From assembly GCF_003950515.1 (NCBI RefSeq), contig NZ_NGJS01000006.1, forward strand, positions 1 to 64,000: a DNA stretch of 64,000 bases, written 5' to 3'. The first letter of the stretch is position 1. Every line of letters begins with the position of its first letter. Shown here piece by piece: positions 48,742 through 57,944 of the stretch. The position numbers were made by a program, and so were the translations under genes. The stretch comes from Vagococcus vulneris. Lineage in GTDB: Bacteria > Bacillota > Bacilli > Lactobacillales > Vagococcaceae. The notes beneath the pieces were generated by a model. It was not told the DNA's origin, ran no database searches, and saw nothing but the letters and a program-made list of their open reading frames with translations.

Positions 48742-49362
48742 ATGGAATTATCTGAGCGTCAAAAAAAAATTATTGAAATTGTTAAAGCTAATGAACCGAT
48801 TAGTGCGGATAATATCGCAGGGGAGTTGGGATTGACTAAACCAACATTACGCAGCGATTTAGCTGTTTTAACAATGACTGGAGTTTTGGATGCCCGACCT
48901 AAAGTTGGGTATGTATACTCAGGTATTTCGTTTAAACCACTCTTAGAAGATCAATTGTTTCAGACTAAAGTGGACGAATTGATGTCGTCACCTGTCTTAG
49001 TATATCCTGAGACGACAATTCGTGATGCAACAACTTCACTTTTTATGTATGACTGTGGATCACTTTACGTGGTTGATTCTGAATCAAAGGATTTAGTCGG
49101 TATTGTGTCACGTAAAGATTTATTGCGGAGTTTACTGAATAATCAAGATAATGAATTAGCTGTAGCTATAATTATGACGAGAATGCCTAATTTAGTCGTT
49201 GCTACGGTAGAAATGACCGTCTTGCAAGCTGGCGAGTTGTTAGTTACACATGAGATAGATTCATTACCAGTCGTTGCTAAGGATTCATCAAAACAAATTA
49301 TCGGTAAACTATCGAAAACACGCATCATGCGTCACTTTATTCAAATAGGGAGTGGTAAGTAA
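48742..49362 (+). CDS. ccpN: CcpN-family repressor (HTH + CBS pair)
   Basis: 206 aa: a winged helix (1-60) with ISADNIAGELGLTKPTLRSDLAVL, then two CBS modules (about 78-135 and 140-200; VDELMSSPVLVYPETTIRDA, IIMTRMPNLVVATVEMTVLQAG). CBS domains bind adenine nucleotides, so energy charge is the likely signal. In B. subtilis CcpN represses gluconeogenic genes and lies beside yqfL; here it lies between ppdK and the yqfL homologue. RBS GGGATAGAG; autoregulation of ppdK-ccpN-yqfL through the repeated promoter motifs is plausible. Confidence 0.87.
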   Translation: MELSERQKKIIEIVKANEPISADNIAGELGLTKPTLRSDLAVLTMTGVLDARPKVGYVYSGISFKPLLEDQLFQTKVDELMSSPVLVYPETTIRDATTSLFMYDCGSLYVVDSESKDLVGIVSRKDLLRSLLNNQDNELAVAIIMTRMPNLVVATVEMTVLQAGELLVTHEIDSLPVVAKDSSKQIIGKLSKTRIMRHFIQIGSGK

Positions 49363-50196
49363 ATGAATAGTTTGCAGCAAAGACGAGATAAAAAATTAAC
49401 ACTTTTTGTTATTTCAGATTCGATTGGTGAAACTGCTCAGCGCGTTATTCACGCTGTCTTAGCACAGTTTCCAAAGTTAACAGAATATGATATTAAGACA
49501 TTTTCATTTATAGATTCTGAAGATGTTTTGACTGATATTCTGACAGATGCATTAAAAGAGAAAGCCGTCATTATAACTACGTTGGTTAATCAAACGTTGA
49601 ATCAGCAATGTGATAAGTTTTGTAGGAAAACGGGATTAGAACGCATTGATTACATGAGTCCTCTACTAGATATTATCTCTGAACGAACACAGCAAACACC
49701 AACTTATGAAAGCGGTTCACAGTATCAGCTCAATCAAGATTATTTTAAACGAGTGGAGGCAGTCGAATTTGCTGTCAGATATGATGATGGAAAAGAATCA
49801 AAGGGATTCCCTAAAGCAGACATTGTTGTTTTAGGTGTATCCCGCACATCAAAAACACCATTAAGTATGTACTTAGCGAATAAATCTTTTAAAGTTGCCA
49901 ATCTGCCTCTTATTCCTGAAGTTTCATTGCCTAAAGAAATTAACGACTTAGAAAATAAGGTAGTTATTGGATTGACAGCTAATGCTAATTATCTAATGAA
50001 TGTTAGACAGTCGCGCCTAAATTCGTTGGGCCTTGGCGGAAATTCATCTTATGTTGAATTAGAACGGATCAAACAAGAATTGGCTTATGCCAGAGAAGTT
50101 TTTGATCAAACAAATGCTTATGTTATAGATGTGACTAATCAGTCAATTGAAGAAACGGCACAGCAAATTATCGCATATGTAACGAATGGTGAATAA
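49363..50196 (+). CDS. yqfL: PPDK regulatory protein: bifunctional kinase/pyrophosphorylase (DUF299)
   Basis: Phosphorylates PPDK on the Thr next to the catalytic His using ADP, and removes the phosphate with Pi. 277 aa with the DUF299 opening LFVISDSIGETAQRV and a P-loop-like GVSRTSKTPLS (158-168), followed by LPLIPEVSLPKEI. The start codon abuts the ccpN stop, so translation is coupled; GGGAGTGG is the ribosome site. With ppdK in the same operon, PPDK and not PEP synthase is the target. Terminator follows. Confidence 0.92.
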   Translation: MNSLQQRRDKKLTLFVISDSIGETAQRVIHAVLAQFPKLTEYDIKTFSFIDSEDVLTDILTDALKEKAVIITTLVNQTLNQQCDKFCRKTGLERIDYMSPLLDIISERTQQTPTYESGSQYQLNQDYFKRVEAVEFAVRYDDGKESKGFPKADIVVLGVSRTSKTPLSMYLANKSFKVANLPLIPEVSLPKEINDLENKVVIGLTANANYLMNVRQSRLNSLGLGGNSSYVELERIKQELAYAREVFDQTNAYVIDVTNQSIEETAQQIIAYVTNGE

Positions 50197-50203
50197 AATA
50201 ATA

Positions 50204-50240
50204 AAAAAGTGCTTGGATAATTTTTCCGAGCACTTTTTTT
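50204..50240 (+). terminator. Terminator of ppdK-ccpN-yqfL
   Basis: AAAAAAGTGCTTGG / CCGAGCACTTTTTTT with one G-T pair, and a long T run. Confidence 0.9.
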
Positions 50241-50278
50241 GACGTTTAAAAAAGCGATAGTTAAGTTATAGTTATCAT

Positions 50279-50334
50279 ATTAAGAAAAGATTAAGAATTA
50301 ACCTGATAAATCATTAAGAAATAATTGGTATGAT
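50279..50334 (+). promoter_or_regulatory. Phased ATTAAGAA repeats and -10 of the first two-component operon
   Basis: ATTAAGAA at 50279-50286, 50290-50297 and 50313-50320, i.e. offsets of 11 and 23 bases (about one and two helix turns), as expected for an OmpR-type regulator. TATGAT at 50329-50334 is the likely -10; no good -35 is visible, consistent with activation. Autoregulation by the encoded regulator is the simplest reading. Confidence 0.5.
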
Positions 50335-50360
50335 TAAGTTAGTTAGGGGGGATCTTTAAA

Positions 50361-51053
50361 ATGAATGAGAAAATACTAGTAGTTGACGATGACGAAGATA
50401 TCAGGCAGGCTGTTGCAATTTATTTAAAACAAGAAAACTATCAGGTTTTAGAGGCAGCTGACGGAATTGAAGCTTTAGATATTTTAGGGAATCAATCAGT
50501 TCATTTAATTATTTTAGATGTGATGATGCCGAATTTAGATGGTATTGTGACAGCTTACCGGATTAGGGAAAAAGCGAATGTGCCAATTTTGATGTTGAGT
50601 GCCAAAGGCGAAGATGTCGATAAAGTTTACGGCTTACAAGTCGGTGCAGATGATTATTTGACTAAACCATTTAATCCGATGGAACTATTAGCACGAGTCA
50701 AATCAATGCTCAGACGGTATATGACACTCGGCGAATTTCAAAAAGGGCCGGAATCATTGATTGAAGTAGGTGGTCTACAATTAGACACTGCTAGTAAAGA
50801 AGTCATTGTGGATGGGCGTAAGGTTCACTTAACTAAAACAGAGTTTAATATTTTAGAACTTTTGATGGTTAATAAAGGGAAAGTCTTTTCTGTGGATAAT
50901 ATTTATGAATCGGTGTGGAAAGAGCCAAGCTTCAATGCTGATAATACCGTTTCAGTTCATATTAGAAAAATACGTGAAAAAATTGAATTAGATCCGAAGA
51001 GTCCAAATTATTTAAAGGTGGTGTGGGGAGTTGGCTATAAAGTGGAAGAATAG
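50361..51053 (+). CDS. OmpR-family response regulator
   Basis: 230 aa: receiver (1-120) with the acidic pocket VDDDED, phospho-acceptor Asp in LIILDVMMP near residue 52, Thr/Ser in MLSAKGE and Lys in TKPFNPMEL; a winged helix (130-230) with LTKTEFNILELLMVNKGKV and TVSVHIRKIREKI. Closest in character to VanR/VicR-type regulators. It overlaps the kinase gene by 23 bases. Confidence 0.93.
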   Translation: MNEKILVVDDDEDIRQAVAIYLKQENYQVLEAADGIEALDILGNQSVHLIILDVMMPNLDGIVTAYRIREKANVPILMLSAKGEDVDKVYGLQVGADDYLTKPFNPMELLARVKSMLRRYMTLGEFQKGPESLIEVGGLQLDTASKEVIVDGRKVHLTKTEFNILELLMVNKGKVFSVDNIYESVWKEPSFNADNTVSVHIRKIREKIELDPKSPNYLKVVWGVGYKVEE

Positions 51054-53166
51054 TTTAATAGTGGTTGTGCTGGGAACTATTATGACATTAGGGTTATTGT
51101 TAATTAATATAAAGGTAGAATATCATGTAAGCGACTATACTATGGAAGATATAAATGAGGGTATGACTAACCTGTACAAACAAAAATTATTGCAGGAAAT
51201 TACGGACAAGGGTGAGGTAGTTCCAACTGATGAAATGGTTGAAATTTATCGTAATTATTATGGTGATTTATCAACCCAAATTAAGTCGATTCAAAAAGAA
51301 TATAGCCATAAAAAATCATCTAATAAAGACATTCAAAAGGAGCTAGACAAAGAAGAACAAGAAAAGATTAATCGTATTGTGGAAAATTTTACGGATAATG
51401 ATCAGGTTAAGCAAAAAATTAAGACAGAAAGCCAACGTTATTTAGAGAAAAGCGGACCAAAAGAATTAGCAAAAGTATCAGATCAGGTTGAAAAATTTTC
51501 TAAAAATTATCAATATGCTTTTTCTGATGACAAAGGCCATTTTTATACTAATATTCCTGGGGCCACTGCTTCAATGTCTAAACAAGAAATGAAAAAAGCA
51601 ATGACACCTGTTAAAGGAATAACGGTAGAAACTACTAATTCTATGTTATATCCAGAAACATACCCAAGTTCTAATTATTTAATGACTGTTATGTTAGCAG
51701 GTCGTGATACTGTATCAATGACAGGTGTGTATCTACCACAAAAGGGAAGTGATTTAGTCACATCTATCTTAAAATTAGAGAATAAAAATAAAAAAATAGC
51801 TACCTATCATAAAATTGGTATCATTTTGTTAAGTTTTACAATAATAATTTGGTTAATATTAGTCTATTTTAAACGACTCAGTCCCAGTATTCCTTGGTTT
51901 AAATTACCAATCGATAGTGTCATTATTTTTTATATTATCGGTAGCTTAATTTATCTTTTGAACCTTCCATATCAGAGTTTTCAAATTTTTGAAAGAAAGT
52001 TAGTTTTGCATATTATTCCGTTAGTTATCGGATCTTGGATTCTTATATCTGCTATAACGAGCGTCATCAGAGTTATTCAAATTAAAAAGAGTTCCAAGAT
52101 GTTCAAACAGTTATGGCATCAGACCCTGATGTTTCGACTGAATAAGTGGAATGAAATGAAATTTAATCAGTCATCACTCGTATCACAATTTATTATTGTG
52201 ATGCTAAATATTATTTTGGCTGGTTATACTGCGTACACCTTAACACATGGTGTTTATGATTGGATTATTCATCCGTTATTCACTTTATTAAGTATGATCT
52301 GGTTAATTTATTTCCTTGTTTTTATGTTGAGATATGCTTCTGAGTATAATAAATTACGACAAAAACAAATCGATTTTTTAAAAAAAATAGATGAAGCAGA
52401 AACCACGAGTCACGGTTTTAAAGATAATCTAACCAATTTTGAAAAGATTGAGACCATTGTTAATCACGCTAAGCTTAGCGAACAAAACTCTAATTCATTG
52501 AAGTCAGAGTTACTAACAAATATTGGTCATGATTTGCGGACACCGCTGACCTCAATTATTTCTTATAGTGATTTGTTAGCGAAGACCAATTTAACGACAG
52601 TCGAACAAAATGATTATGTTGATATTATTTCTAGAAAGGCTAATCACATGAAATATCTTGTGGATGATTTATTTACGATTACTAAAATCGAACATGGAGA
52701 AATTTCCTTAGTTAAAGAAGATATTGCCGTAGACCAATTGCTGCAGCAGATTATTTCAGAACAAACAGATGAGTTCAAACAACGAGATTTAGCAATACTG
52801 TATCGTAAGCCCGAAGAATCTGTAGTTGCATCAGTTGATGGCGGTAAGATGTGGCGCGTATTTGATAATCTGTTGGGGAATGCGCTGAAGTATAGCTTGG
52901 CACATACTCGTGTCTATGTGAGAGTTATGGAAGGCGACGATGATATTTTAATTGAGGTCAAAAATATTGCAAATTATCATTTAAATGAAGATGCCGATCG
53001 ATTAATTGATAAATTTCAGCGAGCGGATGAATCAAGACATACTGAAGGATCAGGCCTTGGTTTAGCTATTGTGCAATCAATTATAGAAGCTCATGGCGGA
53101 AGTTTAAAGGTATCAGTTGACGGCGACATGTTCAAGGTAAAGGTTTCGTTGAAGAAATCTTTATAA
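51031..53166 (+). CDS. Large multi-pass sensor histidine kinase
   Basis: 711 aa, much longer than its partner class usually is. One N-terminal helix (8-27), a roughly 230-residue extracytoplasmic region (28-260) with a charged helical stretch (85-160), then five further helices (262-281, 294-314, 325-345, 384-404, 411-434), a coiled segment, DHp His500 in NIGHDLRTPLTS, N-box NLLGNALKYS (613-622) and G-box EGSGLGLAI. The TTG start within the regulator gene is supported by AAAGGTGG nine bases before it and keeps the basic end before TM1. The ligand is unknown; membrane stress is a guess from the topology. Confidence 0.88.
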   Translation: MAIKWKNSLIVVVLGTIMTLGLLLINIKVEYHVSDYTMEDINEGMTNLYKQKLLQEITDKGEVVPTDEMVEIYRNYYGDLSTQIKSIQKEYSHKKSSNKDIQKELDKEEQEKINRIVENFTDNDQVKQKIKTESQRYLEKSGPKELAKVSDQVEKFSKNYQYAFSDDKGHFYTNIPGATASMSKQEMKKAMTPVKGITVETTNSMLYPETYPSSNYLMTVMLAGRDTVSMTGVYLPQKGSDLVTSILKLENKNKKIATYHKIGIILLSFTIIIWLILVYFKRLSPSIPWFKLPIDSVIIFYIIGSLIYLLNLPYQSFQIFERKLVLHIIPLVIGSWILISAITSVIRVIQIKKSSKMFKQLWHQTLMFRLNKWNEMKFNQSSLVSQFIIVMLNIILAGYTAYTLTHGVYDWIIHPLFTLLSMIWLIYFLVFMLRYASEYNKLRQKQIDFLKKIDEAETTSHGFKDNLTNFEKIETIVNHAKLSEQNSNSLKSELLTNIGHDLRTPLTSIISYSDLLAKTNLTTVEQNDYVDIISRKANHMKYLVDDLFTITKIEHGEISLVKEDIAVDQLLQQIISEQTDEFKQRDLAILYRKPEESVVASVDGGKMWRVFDNLLGNALKYSLAHTRVYVRVMEGDDDILIEVKNIANYHLNEDADRLIDKFQRADESRHTEGSGLGLAIVQSIIEAHGGSLKVSVDGDMFKVKVSLKKSL

Positions 53167-53174
53167 CAGTTTAT

Positions 53175-53204
53175 AACACCAACGGTCATCGGTTGGTGTT
53201 TTTT
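53175..53204 (+). terminator. Terminator of the first two-component operon
   Basis: AACACCAAC / GTTGGTGTT with an eight-base loop and six T. Confidence 0.88.
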
Positions 53205-53248
53205 GTGGTAGGATAGACTAAAAGATTAAAAGCTGAGGTGAATAAGTG

Positions 53249-53926
53249 ATGCAAAAAATTTTTATTGTGGAAGATGATCCCGTTATTTGTCAGGGATTGA
53301 AACAGCATTTTACACAGTGGGGATTTCAATGTGAAACAGTTGCTGATTTTGAAAGAGTTGCAGATGAGATTAAAGTAAGTCAAGCTGATTTAGTTTTGAT
53401 GGATATTTCTCTACCATTTTTTAATGGTTTTTATTGGTGTGAAAAACTACGAAAAACGTCTGAAATTCCGATTATTTTCCTATCATCCGCGAGTGATAAT
53501 ATGAATATGGTAATGGCAATGAATATGGGCGCTGATGATTTTGTTGCCAAACCATTTGATATGTCAGTTTTAGTTGCGAAAGTCCAAGCACTATTGAGAC
53601 GTAGTTATCAGTTTGGTGGCATTCCAGATTTTCAATATGGCGGATATAAACTTAATCCGCAAGAAAATCGGGTTGTTTATCAAGAGCAGTCTGTGGATGT
53701 CTCACCTACCGAATGCAAAATTTTAAGTCTGCTGTTTCAATCCAGCGGTCAAGTTGTGACTAAAGAGCTGATTATGGAGAAGTTGTGGGAAGGAGATCAC
53801 TTTATTGACAGCAATACATTAGCAGTCAATATGACCCGATTGCGTAAAAAGGTTAGTGTTATCGGCTTGGACCAATTAATTCAAACGGTTAAAGGCAAAG
53901 GTTATTTGTTGGAGAGGGTTGATTAG
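53249..53926 (+). CDS. BceR-type response regulator
   Basis: 225 aa: receiver with IVEDDP, Asp in LVLMDISLPFFNG near 51-53, and AKPFDMSVL; a winged helix with VSPTECKILSLLFQ and NTLAVNMTRLRKKV. The IFIVEDD opening and the LPFFNGFYWCEKLR stretch are typical of regulators that work with intramembrane-sensing kinases and BceAB transporters. The ATG at 53249 has GAGGTG at eight bases; a GTG one codon earlier is possible. Expected target: the promoter before the ABC genes downstream. Confidence 0.9.
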   Translation: MQKIFIVEDDPVICQGLKQHFTQWGFQCETVADFERVADEIKVSQADLVLMDISLPFFNGFYWCEKLRKTSEIPIIFLSSASDNMNMVMAMNMGADDFVAKPFDMSVLVAKVQALLRRSYQFGGIPDFQYGGYKLNPQENRVVYQEQSVDVSPTECKILSLLFQSSGQVVTKELIMEKLWEGDHFIDSNTLAVNMTRLRKKVSVIGLDQLIQTVKGKGYLLERVD

Positions 53927-53928
53927 TG

Positions 53929-54921
53929 ATGCGTTTTATCTTGATGTATATGAAGGAACATCGAGCACTTTATTTTAATTATCTATTGTTGTGCTTATTG
54001 TTTTTTTCGACTTTTTATTTATATGATTTGTCCTTACAGCCTTTTCTAGATAGCTTATTATTTTCATGTTTTACACTGGTGATATGGACACTGTATGCTG
54101 CTAGAAGAGATAATCGTCATCATCGGCAATTGCAATTGTTATTAAAACAAGAAATGATAGACAGTCACAGTTATCAACAATTGACAGAGGGTCAGACACA
54201 AATAATTCGCGATTATCAACAGTTGTTGATAAAGGTCGGTAAAGAAAATCAACAATTAAAAAATCAAGCACTTGAGGAACAGCAGGAATTGCTGGATTAC
54301 TATGCGATGTGGAGTCATCAGATTAAGACCCCTTTGGCTGCACTACAAGTTTTAATTCAGACACAGCCTGATGCGGTGCCGCAAATGAAAAATGAAGTAG
54401 CCACGATAGACGGTTATTTAACAATGATGTTGCATTATTTAAAAATGGCAACTATTGAACAAGATTTAGTATTAAAGCGAATTAATATCTACCCTGTTGT
54501 GAAACAGGTTGTGCGCAAGTATGCGATGTTTTTTATTCAAAAGGATTTGAGTGTTGACTTGGAAAACTTTACTAAAGAGGTTGTAACAGATGAAAAATGG
54601 TTAAGTTTTATTTTGGAACAGCTTATTTTTAACAGCATAAAATATACAAATCAAGGAATGATTCGAATCTTTATGATAGATGATCGTTTAGTGATACAAG
54701 ATACGGGAATTGGAATTTTGGCACAAGACTTACCAAGAATTTTTGAATCTGGATATACTGGTTTTAATGGTCGTGGTAATCAGAAAGCGACTGGTTTAGG
54801 GCTGCACATGAGCCATGAAATTGCCAAAAAATTAAGTATAGAGCTTGACGTTGCATCGCAAGTCGGTGTGGGCACAAAGGTTACACTCACATTTAATCAA
54901 CGTGAAAGAATAGTTGAATAG
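53929..54921 (+). CDS. BceS-type intramembrane-sensing histidine kinase
   Basis: About 330 aa, two close membrane helices (about 14-34 and 40-58) with only a handful of residues between them, hence no ligand-binding domain of its own. DHp His130 lies in WSHQIKTPLAAL, followed by N-box QLIFNSIKYT, DTGIGI and KATGLGLHMS. Such kinases read the activity of the partner BceAB transporter rather than the drug. Starts right after the regulator stop (GTG and ATG adjacent; GGAGAGGG upstream). Confidence 0.9.
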   Translation: MRFILMYMKEHRALYFNYLLLCLLFFSTFYLYDLSLQPFLDSLLFSCFTLVIWTLYAARRDNRHHRQLQLLLKQEMIDSHSYQQLTEGQTQIIRDYQQLLIKVGKENQQLKNQALEEQQELLDYYAMWSHQIKTPLAALQVLIQTQPDAVPQMKNEVATIDGYLTMMLHYLKMATIEQDLVLKRINIYPVVKQVVRKYAMFFIQKDLSVDLENFTKEVVTDEKWLSFILEQLIFNSIKYTNQGMIRIFMIDDRLVIQDTGIGILAQDLPRIFESGYTGFNGRGNQKATGLGLHMSHEIAKKLSIELDVASQVGVGTKVTLTFNQRERIVE

Positions 54922-54957
54922 CCAAACTTACTGACCTGTAAGTTTGGCTATTTCTTT
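54919..54957 (+). terminator. Terminator between the kinase gene and the BceAB-type genes
   Basis: AGCCAAACTTAC / GTAAGTTTGGCT, perfect 12-bp stem, followed by ATTTCTTT. The transporter genes must therefore have their own promoter (a TAAGAT -10-like element is near 54987). Confidence 0.82.
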
Positions 54958-55031
54958 GTAAGTGTTAATATTTTCAAGAAATCGGTAAGATAGATTTAAG
55001 TAAACAAGAGATAAATATGGAGGAATTAATA

Positions 55032-55790
55032 ATGAAATTATTAGAAGTGAATAATGTTAAAAAGACGTATCACACACGTTTGGGAGGTAATAAAGTTGAT
55101 GCATTAAAGCAAATAAATTTTTCAGTAGAAGCTGGCGAGTACGTGGCGATTATGGGCGAATCGGGTTCCGGTAAAAGTACATTGTTAAATTTATTAGCGA
55201 CTTTAGATCAGCCGTCGTCAGGCGACATAAAGTTAAATGGAATCGATTTGAATCACATTAAAGAGAAGGACGCTGCCGCCTTTCGCCGTGAACATCTAGG
55301 CTTTGTGTTTCAGCAGTTTAATTTATTGGATACTTTTTCCGTTAAAGATAATATTATGTTGCCGCTGGTTTTAGCTAAAACAGCTGTTGTTGATATGGAA
55401 GCACGGTTGATGATTCTTGCACCGCAGCTTGGGCTGGAGAGTTTATTAGAAAAATATCCATACGAATTATCTGGTGGTCAGCAACAGCGGGTAGCAGCAG
55501 CTAGAGCGTTAATAACAAATCCTGATCTAATTTTAGCTGATGAGCCGACGGGTGCACTGGACTCAAAAACATCTGCACAATTGTTATCACTGTTTCAAAA
55601 AGTTAATGAAGAGGGACAGACTATCTTGATGGTTACGCATAGCGCAGTGGCTGCAAGTCATGCTAATCGTGTTTTATTTATTAAGGATGGACAAGTGTAC
55701 AATCAAATCTATCGTGGCAATCAATCCAATGAACAATTTCTTAATCAAATATCTGAAACGATGACAGTTTTACTAACTGGGGAGGTGTAA
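55032..55790 (+). CDS. BceA-type ABC transporter ATPase
   Basis: 252 aa: Walker A GESGSGKST (about 43-51), FVFQQFNLLD, signature LSGGQQQR (about 149-156), Walker B LILADEPTGALDS and H-loop VTHS. The opening TYHTRLGGNKVDALKQINF is typical of the peptide-resistance subfamily. The ATG at 55032 with GGAGGAATT eight bases upstream was preferred over an in-frame ATG inside the site. Works with the ten-helix permease encoded three bases downstream. Confidence 0.92.
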   Translation: MKLLEVNNVKKTYHTRLGGNKVDALKQINFSVEAGEYVAIMGESGSGKSTLLNLLATLDQPSSGDIKLNGIDLNHIKEKDAAAFRREHLGFVFQQFNLLDTFSVKDNIMLPLVLAKTAVVDMEARLMILAPQLGLESLLEKYPYELSGGQQQRVAAARALITNPDLILADEPTGALDSKTSAQLLSLFQKVNEEGQTILMVTHSAVAASHANRVLFIKDGQVYNQIYRGNQSNEQFLNQISETMTVLLTGEV

Positions 55791-55792
55791 GC

Positions 55793-57784
55793 ATGTTTTA
55801 TTTAAAATTAGCGATGACTAACTTAAAAAAGAACAGGCGAGCCTACACACCCTTTTTAGCATCTATGATTTTCTTAATTGTTGTGAATGTTGTGATGCGC
55901 GTATTGCTGACCAATAAGGGGATGAGTGAATTGCCGAGTGCAATGGCCGCAAAATCATTGTTTGGTTTCGGCAGTGTCGTTATCATGATTTTTACGGTAA
56001 TTTTTTCACTGTATACGAACAGTTTTTTATTGAAACAGCGAAAGAAAGAATTAGGTTTGTATAATATTCTTGGGTTGGGGAAAAAAGAACTAGCACGTGT
56101 CCTATTTCTCGAAAGCTTAGTTGCATCATTATTTTCAATTGTTGCCGGGTTGATATCAGGTATTATTTTTTCAAAACTATCTTTTTTGATTTTGAAGAAG
56201 ATTAGCGGTTTTGGAGAAGATTTTACTTACTCGCTTGATGCCAAAAATATTGGCTTGATTGTTTTATTTTTTGTCGCGGTTTTTCTAGTTTTATTCATTT
56301 TAAACGTGATTCAGTTAAAAATGGTTAATCCATTAGAATTGCTTGGCGGCAGTCAACATGGCGAAAAAGAACCTAAGGCTAAATGGTTGACAGCGTTAAT
56401 CGGTATCGTCTGTATTGGTGCCGGCTACTTTATTTCTGTGACAATTCAATCACCGCTAGAAGCTATTACACAATTTTTTATTGCTGTCGTACTGGTAATT
56501 ATTGGAACATACGCATTGTTTACAGCAAGCAGTATTGTAGTATTGAAACTTTTGAAACGGAATAAAAGGTATTATTATCAACCAAATCATTTTATTTCAG
56601 TTTCTAGTATGATGTATCGTATGAAACAAAATGCGGTCGGTTTGGCTAGTATTTGTGTCTTAAGTACAATGGTTTTGGTTACAGTAGCAACGACTGCAAG
56701 TCTATATTTTGGAATGGATGATGTGACTAATAACCGTAATCCTTATGATGTCAGTCTATCGACATCCGATAAAAAGCAAATTCAAAACATTGAAAAGACA
56801 TACAAAGAAACTGCTAAAAAACATGATATTAGAATTAAGGAAGTACAGTCGCTTGAGATGTCGGGTGGCATGGCTATTGTTAAAAAAAGCAATCAATATC
56901 AAGTTGTCGATTTCAAAACGGGCAGTTCAATGAAAGAATTAAGTCAAGCAGAGATGTTGAGTTTTATGACCGAGGCTGAGTACAATCGTTTAACGAAAGA
57001 AAATTTGTTATTAAAAGATAAAGAAGCGGTTGTCTTTAGTATGGAAAAGCCTTATGAAGAAAAAACAATGAATTTAGCCGGAGACAATTTAAAAGTTGTC
57101 AAGACGATAGATAAATTATCTTTTATACCACAAGTACAAGGTGTTTCAAATGTTTTGCTTGTGATTTTAGCTAATCAGTCTGATATTAAGCAGGCGATTC
57201 AAAGTTTATATGGCAGTAATCAAGAACAGAAAGAATTTCAAAAAGTTAACTACACGGTCTATGCTAATTTGGTTGGCAGTCAAAAAAATCAGCAAGCTTT
57301 TTCAAGGGAAATAAAAAAAGAAATGTCAACACAATATCCTGGTGAGACATTTACTTCAGCTTCATTGGACCGTGAGGAATCTAAAAATTTTATGGGAGGA
57401 TTTTTATTCTTGGGTTTAATTTTCGGACTAACTTTCACGTTAGCGACAGGAATAATTATTTATTACAAACAAATTTCAGAAGGTAATCAAGATCAGCAAC
57501 GGTATGATATCATGCAAAAAGTTGGTATGAGTCATGCTGAAGTGAAGAAAACAATTCAAAGCCAAATTTGGATGGTCTTCTTCTTCCCAATTGCACTAGC
57601 AGCTCTGCATTTGGCCTTTGCGTTTCCAATGATTCAAAAAATGTTAGTATTATTCGGACTAAGTAATTGGATAATCTTTTTAACCGCGAGCGTCATAGTT
57701 GTTATTAGTTTCTTAGTTATCTATTTAGGAATGTTTATGCAGACCTCAAAATCATACTATCGTATTGTTGAGAGACAGCATTAA
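55793..57784 (+). CDS. BceB-type ABC transporter permease
   Basis: 663 aa, ten predicted helices: TM1-4 in the first 175 residues, TM5-7 near 195-310, a roughly 215-residue extracytoplasmic domain between TM7 and TM8 (about 315-530), and TM8-10 at the end. FtsX repeats are visible (LKQRKKELGLYNILGLGKKEL, 21-residue motif trimmed: KKELGLYNILGLGKKEL). These transporters free lipid II-cycle intermediates from antibiotics such as bacitracin, nisin or mersacidin and signal to BceS. The drug range cannot be read from the sequence. RBS GGGGAGGTG. Confidence 0.91.
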   Translation: MFYLKLAMTNLKKNRRAYTPFLASMIFLIVVNVVMRVLLTNKGMSELPSAMAAKSLFGFGSVVIMIFTVIFSLYTNSFLLKQRKKELGLYNILGLGKKELARVLFLESLVASLFSIVAGLISGIIFSKLSFLILKKISGFGEDFTYSLDAKNIGLIVLFFVAVFLVLFILNVIQLKMVNPLELLGGSQHGEKEPKAKWLTALIGIVCIGAGYFISVTIQSPLEAITQFFIAVVLVIIGTYALFTASSIVVLKLLKRNKRYYYQPNHFISVSSMMYRMKQNAVGLASICVLSTMVLVTVATTASLYFGMDDVTNNRNPYDVSLSTSDKKQIQNIEKTYKETAKKHDIRIKEVQSLEMSGGMAIVKKSNQYQVVDFKTGSSMKELSQAEMLSFMTEAEYNRLTKENLLLKDKEAVVFSMEKPYEEKTMNLAGDNLKVVKTIDKLSFIPQVQGVSNVLLVILANQSDIKQAIQSLYGSNQEQKEFQKVNYTVYANLVGSQKNQQAFSREIKKEMSTQYPGETFTSASLDREESKNFMGGFLFLGLIFGLTFTLATGIIIYYKQISEGNQDQQRYDIMQKVGMSHAEVKKTIQSQIWMVFFFPIALAALHLAFAFPMIQKMLVLFGLSNWIIFLTASVIVVISFLVIYLGMFMQTSKSYYRIVERQH

Positions 57785-57800
57785 TTAAAAATACTATAAA

Positions 57801-57840
57801 AAAGTAAAGTATCGAGTTATTAGTTACTTTGCTTTTTTAT
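57801..57840 (+). terminator. Terminator of the BceAB-type genes
   Basis: AAAGTAAAGTA / TTACTTTGCTTT imperfect stem and T-rich tail. Confidence 0.6.
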
Positions 57841-57944
57841 TTTGTAATCAATCGTAGTAATTATTTAGTTTCTAAATTAATATTTGAATGACATTAAATT
57901 TTAAAATAGTTTATAATTTTTAATTGAAAGTATGTTAATTTTAA

